A stretch of DNA of 12,484 nucleotides from Pseudomonadota bacterium (lineage in GTDB: Bacteria > Pseudomonadota > Alphaproteobacteria > Parvibaculales > Parvibaculaceae), in contig JAJXZC010000609.1 of NCBI GenBank assembly GCA_021780275.1, forward strand, positions 1-12,484. Reading direction: 5' to 3'. This document shows, in pieces, positions 1-7,600 of the stretch (within the stretch, counting starts at the first letter, position 1; each line of letters opens with the position of its first letter). Position numbers and translations under genes: made by a program. The notes under the pieces were generated by a model. It saw only the letters and a program-made list of their open reading frames with translations. It had not been told where the DNA came from and made no database searches.

Positions 1-170
1 AGCGGCCGTCGGTTCACTGGTGGTGTCCAACCCCGTCACATAACGTGGTCCATGGGCTGCTGCGGACTTGAGAGTGGTGACACCCTCGCGGTGATCCCGG
101 TTAGGAATTTGATCTCTTTGCACAGCCCAGCCCCTTCGCGCGTGAGCCCCACTCGTTACAGGAGGAATCC
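1..170 (+). ncRNA. IS110 left non-coding end, possible bridge-RNA region
   Basis: This stretch has no convincing gene and lies directly upstream of an IS110-type transposase start. In the IS110 group, the non-coding end upstream of the transposase gene is known to encode the bridge RNA that pairs with target and donor DNA. Position and length (about 170 bases) fit that role. The sequence contains repeated GTGGTG words and a short dyad around GGTGACACC (76-84). I cannot define the RNA ends, its loops or the element's left boundary, which may lie outside the window. The assignment rests on position, not on a recognised fold. Confidence 0.3.
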
Positions 171-596
171 ATGGCCCAACCGAAGCCGTCCCGCGCCAGG
201 CGGGATATTTCCCCAACTCACCCAGATGCGGCGGCGATCGACATCGGCGCCACGATGCACGTCGCGGCGGTGGGGCCGGATCGAGACCCCGAACCCGTGC
301 GCAGCTTTGGTACTTTCACCGGCGATCTGCAGCAGCTGGCGGACTGGTTCAAGCGCTGCGGCGTTCGCACAGTCGCCATGGAATCCACAGGAGTCTATTG
401 GATCCCCGCCTTCGAAATTCTCGATCAGCGCGGCTTCGAGGTGGTGCTGGTCAATGCGCGAGACGCCAAGCACGTTCCCGGCCGCAAGACCGACATCAGC
501 GATGCCCAGTGGCTGCAGCGGCTGCATGAATACGGTCTGCTTCGGGCCAGCTTCAGGCCAAAGGGCGAGATTGCAACCCTGCGGGCCTACCTGTAG
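171..596 (+). pseudogene. IS110-family transposase, N-terminal fragment
   Basis: The product is the RuvC-like DEDD domain of an IS110-family transposase, the enzyme that cuts and joins DNA under bridge-RNA guidance. The four expected acidic residues are visible: D24 (AAIDIGA), E71 (AMESTGVYW), D108 and D111 (RKTDISDAQWLQRLHEYGLL). The ATG at 171 has a perfect AGGAGG (160-165) at good spacing. The frame keeps 141 residues, whereas family members usually have roughly 300-450. It stops at a TAG supplied by the end of the transposon that begins at 592. The C-terminal Transposase_20 domain with its catalytic serine is missing, and the sequence beyond the transposon (from 4591) does not restore it. 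The fragment should be inactive. Confidence 0.9.
587..591. repeat. Putative target-site duplication, left copy (CTACC)
   Basis: CTACC directly precedes the TGTAGCGG end of the transposon, and the same five bases follow its other end at 4586-4590. A five-base duplication is typical of Tn7/Tn5053/Mu-type DDE elements. Because the next base can also belong to the inverted repeat, a four-base CTAC duplication with a 591-4585 element is equally possible. The two flanks do not rejoin into one gene, so chance identity cannot be excluded. Confidence 0.5.
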
Positions 597-886
597 CGGC
601 GCGCAATCGAAATGTGGCGGACGCGCAATCAAGGGGCGTTTCGGACGCAAATTAGGTGAGACGGACGGGACCGTCCGACGCACGCTAATTGAGACTGGAC
701 GCACGCTCTGTGAGACGGACGCGAGATCATAAATCTCGACGCAGGCTAATTGAGACGGATGGCGGCGTGATCCTGGCGCTGGGAGTTGAGGGAGGCGTGG
801 GTTGGCTTGACCGGAAAACGGGCGATTTCCTGGCGATCACGCCCGGCTGGCCATGACCGCTGGAATCCGCTAGAAAACCCGTTGCG
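591..886. repeat. Left terminal inverted repeat (about 296 bp)
   Basis: The segment matches the reverse complement of 4289-4585 with only three differences that I found: T774 versus C, a missing C in the GGCC(C)ATG stretch near 850, and T871 versus C. Similarity stops abruptly after GTTGCG (886). The outer 170 bases consist of short repeated sites; the inner 120 bases look like unique sequence. Two short dyads are visible: GGACGG/CCGTCC (663-676) and CGAGAT/ATCTCG (722-738). The stop codon that ends the IS110 fragment lies in the first bases of this repeat. Confidence 0.95.
601..756. repeat. Array of short transposase-binding-like repeats, left end
   Basis: Two motif types recur. GCGCAATC occurs at 601-608 and 623-630. 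A GAGAC-ended motif occurs at 652-662 (TTAGGTGAGAC), 685-695 (CTAATTGAGAC), 706-716 (CTCTGTGAGAC) and 746-756 (CTAATTGAGAC). Most units are preceded by GGACGC or GACGC, giving a repeat unit of roughly 20-22 bases. Arrays of about 20-bp transposase-binding sites at both ends are a known feature of Tn7, Tn5053 and Mu-type elements, so these are likely binding sites. The role is inferred; the repetition is visible. Confidence 0.7.
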
Positions 887-945
887 GAATTGATCGCCAG
901 CTTGCAGGGTGGGCTTCTTCTTTCCTGGGGCGTTTTGGTGTGACG

Positions 946-1638
946 ATGCTGATCGGCTACGTCCGCGTCTCAAAGTCGGACGGCACCCAAACGCTGGCGC
1001 CGCAGCGGGACGCGATGCTGGCGGCCGGCGTCGACCCTATCCGCATCTACGAGGATCTGGCATCCGGTCGCCACGATGTCCGTCCTGGGTTGACCGCCTG
1101 CCTGAAGGCGATCCAGCCCGGCAACACACTGGTGCTCTGGAAGCTTGATCGGCTCGGGCGCGACCTGCGCCACCTGGTCAACACGGTTGAGGACCTGCGC
1201 ACCCGTGGCGTCGGGTTGAAGGTGCTGACCGGCGCCGGCGCGCAGATCGACACAACGACGGCCAATGGACGCCTCGCATTCGGCATCTTCGCCGCATTCG
1301 CCGAGTTCGAACGCGAGTTGATCGCTGAGCGCACCATGGCGGGGCTTGCCGCAGCTCGCGCGCGCGGGCGCATGGGCGGGCGGCCACGCAAGATGGATCG
1401 CGCTACGCTGACGATGGCGATGGCGGCGATGGCGGACCGCAAGGCTGTCGCGGCTGAAGTGGCCAAGCGCCTGAACCTCACGACCACCACCCTATACACC
1501 TACGTCAACGGCGACGGCACGCCGAAGGCCGCCGGCCAAGCTGTGCTCGACGGCACGCATCGTCCCGGCACGGCCGCCAAAACTAGCCCCCGGCCCGTAC
1601 CGGCCTCGCCGCGCTCCAACGCAACCGCGAGGACGTGA
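946..1638 (+). CDS. Serine recombinase (resolvase/invertase family)
   Basis: The product is a small serine site-specific recombinase, probably resolving cointegrates formed when this transposon moves. The N-terminal catalytic domain begins MLIGYVRVSK, with nucleophile S9 and R7; the second arginine motif LDRLGR (67-72) and the FAEFERELIAERT helix (118-130) follow. A C-terminal helix-turn-helix is indicated by GGRPRKMDRATL (144-155) and AAEVAKRLNLTTTTLYTYV (169-187). It has 230 residues, slightly longer than usual because of a proline/threonine-rich tail after about 190. A GTG at 940 would add two residues; ATG 946 fits the family start better, but no strong ribosome binding site decides it. 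Its TGA overlaps the transposase ATG by one base (TGATG, 1636-1640), which suggests translational coupling. Any res site would lie in 780-945. Confidence 0.9.
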   Translation: MLIGYVRVSKSDGTQTLAPQRDAMLAAGVDPIRIYEDLASGRHDVRPGLTACLKAIQPGNTLVLWKLDRLGRDLRHLVNTVEDLRTRGVGLKVLTGAGAQIDTTTANGRLAFGIFAAFAEFERELIAERTMAGLAAARARGRMGGRPRKMDRATLTMAMAAMADRKAVAAEVAKRLNLTTTTLYTYVNGDGTPKAAGQAVLDGTHRPGTAAKTSPRPVPASPRSNATART

Positions 1639-3316
1639 TGCCGAGGGGCGGCGGCGTGCCGGCCGAGGCGCTTTCGGACCTGCGCCGTCGCCTCATGGCA
1701 TTGCCGGCGCGGCATCCCGAGCGCGGCGCCCTGCTGGCGTCCACGGCGCAGCTCTACGCCGTCAGCCGGGCCACGTTGTATCGCCTATTGCGCGGCGACC
1801 GCCGGCCAAAGGACGCCCACCGCGCTGACCGCGACTGTCCACGCGCGCTGCCAGCGGCTGAGATCGAGCGCTGGTGCGAGATCGTCGCCGCCATGAAGAT
1901 CAGGACCACCAACAAGAAAGGCCGCCATCTGTCGACGGTGCGCACCTTGCGGTTGCTGGTCGAGCATGGCGTCGATACGCCGGATGGCTTCCAGAAATTG
2001 GCCCCGGGCAAGCTAACCGCCTCGACCATCAATCGCCACCTGCGACGTCTCGGCTACGACCACGAGCGGATGACACGCCAGCCGCCAGCCGTCCGCTTCC
2101 AGGCCGAGCACGCGAACGCGCTGTGGCATTTCGACATGAGTCCGTCCGATCTGAAACACCTGCGAACGCCGGCCTGGATCGACGCGGATCGGCAGGGTGC
2201 GCCCATCCTGATGCTGTTTTCCGTCGTCGATGACCGCTCGGGCGTCGCCTACCAGGAATACCGTTGCGTCTACGGCGAGGATGTCGAGACCGCGCTGCGC
2301 TTTCTGTTCAACGCCATGTCGTCCAAGCCGTCGGAGGCGGGCGATGAGGCGAACCCATTCCAAGGCATCCCGGCCGCGCTCTCGCTCGACAACGGGCCGG
2401 TCGCGAAATCGGCGGTGTTCAAGCGGGTGATGGAAAGCCTCGGCATCGAGATATTGCCGCACATGCCCGCCGGGTCGGACGGGCGGCGGACGACAGCGCG
2501 CGCAAAAGGCAAGGTCGAGCGACCGTTCCGCACCATAAAGGAAGCGCACGAGACCCTGTACCATTTCCATGCGCCCGAGACCGAAGCGGAGGCGAACCGC
2601 TGGCTCGCGCGCTTCATCGCCACGTACAACCGAGGCGACCACAGGTCCGAGCCGCATGCGCGCGTCGACGACTGGCTGGCGCATTTGCCGGCAGACGGCG
2701 TCCGGCAGATGTGCGCCTGGGAGCGGTTCTGCGCTTTCGCGCGCGAGCCGGAGCGACGCCTGGTTGGCATCGACTGCCGGCTGACCGTCGCGGGCGTGAC
2801 ATACGAGGTCGATGCTGAACTCGCCGGCGAGACGGTCGTGGTCTGGTGGGGGCTGTTCGACCAAGAACTGTGGGTTGAGCACGGCGATGAACGCATGGGC
2901 CATTCCGGCCGGTCGGCGGTCCGATCCCGTTGCATCGCTACCGCAAGCACCGCAAGTCGCGCCATGAGGTCCGCGCCGACCAAGTGGCTGCCCTCGCCGC
3001 CAAACTCGCGCTGCCGCGCGCCGCGCTGTCGGGTGAGAACGCCGTGGTCATGACCAACATACGGCGCGAGATCGACGCGACCGCAATCCCGGTGCGCCCG
3101 TTCCAAGGCCCCGATCCATTCCATGAACTCGTCTTCGCCAACCCGATCGCGGCGCGGCGCGCGATCGCCGACGAGGTCAGGGCGCCACTCGCCAAACTGT
3201 CCGATGAAGACCGCGCCTTCATCGACGCTCTGCTGGCCCGAACCCTGGCGCGCCCCGAAATCATCGCCGCCGTGCGCGAGCGCTTTCCGCAAGGACGAAG
3301 GGGAGGCGTTGGCTGA
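1638..3316 (+). pseudogene. DDE (Mu/TniA-like) transposase with a C-terminal frameshift
   Basis: This is the transposase of the element, which would join the transposon ends to target DNA. Numbering from ATG 1638, it shows an N-terminal helix-turn-helix (AVSRATLYRLLRG, 41-53), an rve/RNase H-fold core with D166 (HFDMS), D251 (LDNGP) and E294 (KGKVERPF), and a beta-rich Mu-C-like segment (about 370-420). The frame is correct to ERMG (2892-2900), then reads nonsense to a stop at 3053. The true continuation (GPFRPVGGPIPLHRYRKH and onward) lies in the -1 frame, open from 2891 to the TGA at 3314-3316. Restoring one G in the run 2897-2899 gives a seamless 559-residue protein. I see no X XXY YYZ slippery heptamer at the join, so a mutation is more likely than programmed frameshifting. 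The second frame ends TGATG, overlapping the ATPase start. Confidence 0.85.
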
Positions 3317-4287
3317 TGTTGACCGAGGTCATGCGGTTCTACGGCTTGTCGCGCCCGCCAGTCGATGTCGGTTTCTTCGAGACCGAGCACCATGCCCAGG
3401 TGTCGCGCGACATCCGGGCGGCGATCATGGGCGGCCGGCTGATCGCCCTGACCGCCGTCATCGGCTCGGGCAAGACCGTCCTGTCGCGCCGCCTGCGGGC
3501 CGATCTCGAGCGCGAGGGTCGGATCATCGTGTCGCGTTCGTTGTCGATCGACAAGGCGAAGATAAGCCTGCCGCTGCTGGAAGCCGCCCTGTTCTATGAT
3601 CTGACCCCGGAGAAGACGGTCAAGATATCGAGCCAGTCGGAACGGCGGGAGCGGGACCTGCAGGAGTTGTTCCGGCGGGCCAAGAAGCCCGTGGCGCTGT
3701 TTGTCGATGACGCTCATGACCTGCATCCGAAGACGTTGACCGCCCTGAAGCGCCTCATCGAGTTGGTGGCCGAGGGCGGCGGCCAGTTGTCCATCGTGCT
3801 GGTCGGACATCCCAAGCTGAAGAACGACCTGCGTCGCCCCAAGATGGAGGAGATCGGCGACCGCGCGACGGTGTTCGAATTCGGCGGCCTGCGCGACCGA
3901 CAGCGTGACTACATCGATTGGGTGCTGAAGACCTCGCTGAAGGAAGGTGTGGCGCCGGACGACGTGCTGACCGACGAGGCGGCGACGCTGCTGGCCGCCA
4001 AACTGAAGACGCCGCTGCAGATCGGCCAACATCTGGTGCGCGCGTTCGAAGCCGGGTTCGAGATCGGGGCCAAGCCCATCGCCGCCGGCGTCGTCGAGGC
4101 CGTCCTCTCAAGCAAACTCGACGAGTTGGAACCACGGCTTACGCGCAATGGCTACGACCTGCGCAGCTTGGTCGAGCAGTTCGACGCCAAGCCGGCTGAG
4201 ATTCGCCGGATGCTGCGAGGCGATCTGGATGCTGGCCGCGCGCAGGAACTCATGGACGAGATGCGTGCCGCCGGATTGCCGACGTGA
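3316..4287 (+). CDS. TnsC/TniB/ExeA-like AAA ATPase of the transposon
   Basis: This is a 323-residue AAA ATPase that in related elements binds target DNA and activates the transposase. The Walker A motif is AVIGSGKT (47-54), with Ala where a Gly is usual. Walker B is VALFVDDAH (126-134), and a sensor-like segment IVLVGHPKL (160-168) is followed by R183. The opening FYGLSRPP and the spacing to Walker A resemble ExeA/TniB-type proteins. There is no membrane segment. The start is fixed by the one-base TGATG overlap with the second half of the transposase frame (3314-3318). The stop (4285-4287) is one base before the right inverted repeat. No frame damage is visible, so this gene could still be functional and might serve an intact related element elsewhere. 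Confidence 0.88.
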   Translation: MLTEVMRFYGLSRPPVDVGFFETEHHAQVSRDIRAAIMGGRLIALTAVIGSGKTVLSRRLRADLEREGRIIVSRSLSIDKAKISLPLLEAALFYDLTPEKTVKISSQSERRERDLQELFRRAKKPVALFVDDAHDLHPKTLTALKRLIELVAEGGGQLSIVLVGHPKLKNDLRRPKMEEIGDRATVFEFGGLRDRQRDYIDWVLKTSLKEGVAPDDVLTDEAATLLAAKLKTPLQIGQHLVRAFEAGFEIGAKPIAAGVVEAVLSSKLDELEPRLTRNGYDLRSLVEQFDAKPAEIRRMLRGDLDAGRAQELMDEMRAAGLPT

Positions 4288-4288
4288 T

Positions 4289-4585
4289 CGCAACGGGTTT
4301 TCTGGCGGATTCCAGCGGTCATGGGCCAGCCGGGCGTGATCGCCAGGAAATCGCCCGTTTTCCGGTCAAGCCAACCCACGCCTCCCTCAACTCCCAGCGC
4401 CGGGATCACGCCGCCATCCGTCTCAATTAGCCTGCGTCGAGATTTATGATCTCGCGTCCGTCTCACAGAGCGTGCGTCCAGTCTCAATTAGCGTGCGTCG
4501 GACGGTCCCGTCCGTCTCACCTAATTTGCGTCCGAAACGCCCCTTGATTGCGCGTCCGCCACATTTCGATTGCGCGCCGCTACAG
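4289..4585. repeat. Right terminal inverted repeat (about 297 bp)
   Basis: This is the reverse complement of 591-886 apart from two substitutions and one inserted base. It begins immediately after the ATPase stop and ends CCGCTACAG. At about 99% identity, the two ends are far more alike than short functional ends need to be, which implies recent copying or gene conversion of one end from the other. Confidence 0.95.
4420..4575. repeat. Array of short transposase-binding-like repeats, right end
   Basis: This is the mirror copy of the left-end array. GTCTCAATTAG occurs at 4420-4430 and 4481-4491, GTCTCACAGAG at 4460-4470, GTCTCACCTAA at 4514-4524, and GATTGCGC at 4546-4553 and 4568-4575. Order and spacing are the same as at the left end, so the two ends would present identical sites to the transposase, unlike Tn7 whose ends are asymmetric. 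Confidence 0.7.
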
Positions 4586-4590
4586 CTACC
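4586..4590. repeat. Putative target-site duplication, right copy (CTACC)
   Basis: CTACC directly follows the CTACAG end of the transposon and matches 587-591. The sequence beyond it does not continue the IS110 gene that lies on the left side. Confidence 0.5.
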
Positions 4591-4659
4591 AGGCGGGCGC
4601 CACCCCTTTCCTGGGCCGCACTTGCACCGGCTGGAACCCGCCAGTTTGGCCTGGCGCAC
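4586..4659 (-). other. Structured segment, possible 5' fragment of a group II intron
   Basis: Read on the minus strand from 4659, the segment begins GTGCG, the 5' consensus of bacterial group II introns. It then shows nested pairing: CCAGGC near the start pairs with GCCTGG near the transposon junction (plus-strand 4589-4594 with 4649-4654), and inside are a GCCAG/CTGGC stem and a GCCG..TGCAAGT..CGGC stem-loop. A GTGCAAGTCC-like loop of this kind is common in domain I of bacterial introns. If right, the intron would start one base after the stop codon of the large glycosyltransferase and would be cut off after 74 bases by the transposon. No intron-encoded reverse transcriptase is in the window. 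It could also be the structured end of another mobile element. Confidence 0.35.
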
Positions 4660-4660
4660 C

Positions 4661-7600
4661 TCACCCTGATTGTCGCGCCATAGCGGCCGCTGCGCCCGCC
4701 GCGCGGCCACGCAGGCAAGCTGCATTCAATCGCAGCTGCCGATCGAGTTGTTTAGCCGAGGCCTTGTGCTCGATGGCGTAAAGTCGGTCCCGACCGTTCC
4801 AATTGGCGAGTTCGACATCAGCGTCACCGACGATGTCGAAACCGAAATATTCCTTCCAGAACCCTCCTTCGATTGCATACCAATCCTCCGATTTGCGCAA
4901 ATCCCACTCGTGTGAGTGATAGACTACTGCGTCGTCGACATAGGCTTTCTGGAAGCCAAGTTTCAGCGCCTCCCAAGCCCAAACCATGTCCTCGCCCCAG
5001 TCGATTTCTGGATACGGCAGTAATTTCCATACTTCGCGCGAAATACAGGAATTGTTGTCGGAGTAGAAGAGCGTGATCATCTGCCACTCTTGCCCGCCTG
5101 GGTAAATATGCGACGCGAGCGGCTGGTCGAAAGAATAGACGTCCGAAAGATTACGAAAATTGTCGAAAGACGCTTTCATGTCCCTGAATAAAAAGGGGCC
5201 GTGCCCAACATGCGGACGATGTCGTCCAGTGACGCCTGCGACGCGCGGCCCTTTACGAAAGCCGGCGACCATATGACTCAACCAGAACTCGTCTGCGGGC
5301 AGAGCGTCGGCTGTGGTGATAGCGACATACTTGCCGTCGGTGTTCTGTATGCCAAGATTGCGCGCCCTTCCATGCTGGAACTCGTCCGGCGGCTGTTGAA
5401 TGAAGCGAAAGTTGGCATGCGCTGCCGCTCTGCGCTTCAGGAGATCTAATGTCCCGTCGGTCGAACCATTGTCGTGCACGAGAAAATCAAACTCGAAATC
5501 CGTCGACTGCGCCAGTATGCGATCAACGACCTGTTCAAAGAACGGGCCGCCGTTCTTTACAGGAATGAAGACAGACGCCTTGCGGCATTTATTCAGGTGT
5601 GGCGCACAGAGTTCTGCCGGTCGGACCTCGGCAAATTGGTGCTCGCGCAAGCGCTCGAGAATAGCCGCCTCCACAGCGCGCGCGCTTTGCAGCCAGTCGC
5701 ATCGCCGTGCAGCCGCCAACCCGCTGTCGCCCAACTTACGCCTTAGCCCGGGCGATTCAATCAGCTTGGTGATCGCCGCGGCGACTGCCGGCGGCGTCGG
5801 CTCAGCCGTGATCAACTCGTCGTCGGCAAACACAGCGCGCATACAATCCGTGTCCAATTCGACCACCGGAAGCCCGCAGGCCATCATCTCCAGTGGGATC
5901 AACGAATAGTTTGTTGCTGAAAACACTACCCCGATGTCGCAACGCCGGTACAATTCGCCGAGAGCCGCTGGCGAAACAATGCCGTGGTGGGTCGACTCAT
6001 AGCCGTTCGCCGGCAATCGCTCGTCGCCACCGAAATAATGGACATGGAAGCGATGCCCCATCTCAGCCAGTTCCTCGAACGCTGCCAAGCCAAGATCCGC
6101 CGCCCGTCGCGGCGTATTGGTACGGGCATAGAAAGCGATATGAGTGATCTTATTCCGGCCGCGCGTCGAATATTGGGCTGGCGGAAAATAATGTTCCAGG
6201 TCAGCCGCCAATCGCCACTCGCGCGCCCACATGCCATGATCCTTGGCGATCTTAAGTAACCAAGGTCCCGCGCATAGGCCGGCAAAACCGAAGCCATAGG
6301 TGCGCTCGATCACGAGTTGATTGGAACCCGCGGGATGAAACAGCGACTCATAATCCTGGATAAAATAGAAACGCTCTTTGAAGTTGGTCGCGTTGTCGAC
6401 CGGGTAAGCCGTCCAGCAATCCGTTGCGATCAGCACGTCGCCGGAGAGCTGACCTAAATCTTCCGGCAGAAAGCGGACGAAAACAGCGTCACCGATCGGA
6501 CGGTAGTGCTCGCGGATTGCCCGCAAGGCGTCGATCGGCGCGCCATAATTGCCGGGGTTTTGAATCCAAACCGTCTGCCGATGGCCAAATTTCTCAAAAA
6601 ATTCGACAAATCTAAAGATGGTCATATGCCCGCCCGCCCCAACGCCGAAGGAGGGAATGATCCAATGGATGTTGAGACTTTCCGGATTAAAAATCGGCGT
6701 GCGGGGCGCGAGCGGGCGACCGACCGCTCGGGCGATCCGCGGGGAATCGCGCAGCCAGCGGGACGTATAGGCGTCGCGATAGACGGGAAATGACTGAGTC
6801 TCGGTGGCGTAGTTGACCGCCTCGCGCTTCGGCGTCGCAAAGCTGCGGATTTCGAACCCCGATGCCAAGGGAACCGCTGCCAGCGCGCGCTCCAGCACAT
6901 GTGCCAATGTACCCTCGATCTTTTCCCCCTCTCCAAACGCGTCGTAGCTGGAAAGATGTTCGACGAGATTGAGATAGGCCCTCGAACGGAACCACGCCAT
7001 CGCTCCAGCTGGGAAATCGCACAGCGACCAAACATTGTAATCGGCCAAGCCCAACGCCGCGCACAGCGCACTCAGCGCATTCTCGTTGCCATTCAGTCCG
7101 ACAAATTTCTTTATTTCCCGAAAATTTTCTGGATAAACAATGCCGACTGACGGCTCCTTTGAGAATACACGAAAGATTTCGTCGATTAGCCCCTTCGAAC
7201 CCAAGCATTGGTCGTAGAGATAACGACGCCATTCGTCGCCAAACGTAGTGTGTTGGCTGCGTTTGGTGTGGATATGCATCATTACGTCGGTTGAGCGCCA
7301 GAGATCAGCGCATTCGCGAAACAACGGACCAATGTCGCGGCCGCCGCGTTCGACGCGAACCACATCAAAACTCCAAGCCGGCGCTTTCGCGTTTACGAAG
7401 TTTTCGACATATCGCCGATTGCCGTCCGTAACCGTTGTGAAGCGAACCCGCGTGTGATCCGGAAGATTGGCCAGCGCCAAATACAGCTCCCCTATCAACT
7501 CGGGAAAGAAAACGTGCGCATGGACGCCGATGCGCAGATCTGTATTGCTGTAATGGGTCAGCGCCTGCGCTTCGTCACTTTGAGGATGCAGGATAACACG

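Larger units (their letters stand above)
592..4585 (+). mobile_element. Compact Tn7/Tn5053-like transposon: recombinase, DDE transposase, AAA ATPase
   Basis: This is a 4-kb unit bounded by 296-297 bp inverted repeats, with the outer end reading TGTAGCGGCGCGCAATC. It carries three co-directional genes: a serine recombinase (946-1638), a DDE transposase (1638-3316, frameshifted) and an AAA ATPase (3316-4287). The coding part fills the interior almost completely: about 60 bases separate the left repeat from the recombinase start, and the ATPase stop is one base from the right repeat. Transposase plus ATPase plus resolvase recalls tniA-tniB-tniR of Tn402/Tn5053, but no tniQ-like target-selection gene is present and there are no cargo genes. 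Transposases of this kind normally need the ATPase for target capture, and the resolvase resolves cointegrates. Exact family naming would need a database. Confidence 0.85.

Noticed and set aside
52..732. A 226-codon plus-strand frame overlapping the IS110 fragment and the left inverted repeat
   Set aside because: It is a different frame over the IS110 gene and the repeat array. Its C-terminal half recurs on the minus strand at the other transposon end only because the DNA is an inverted repeat.
2013..2903. A 296-codon minus-strand frame inside the transposase
   Set aside because: It is the complement of a well-supported DDE transposase with conserved motifs; high GC makes long antisense frames common.
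2891..2910. Programmed -1 ribosomal frameshift signal
   Set aside because: The only candidate, GGGCCAT, does not fit the X XXY YYZ pattern and no obvious downstream pseudoknot was seen; a mutation is simpler.
2930..3316. A separate small gene beginning at TTG 2930
   Set aside because: Its sequence is the natural C-terminal continuation of the transposase; the TTG is internal to the conserved IPLHRYRKH stretch and has no ribosome site.
2938..4032. A 364-codon minus-strand frame opposite the ATPase
   Set aside because: The sense strand carries Walker A and B motifs in a coupled operon; the antisense product has no recognisable motif.
4444..4725. Minus-strand frame through the right inverted repeat
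   Set aside because: It translates the repeat array and the junction; composition is repetitive and there is no family resemblance.
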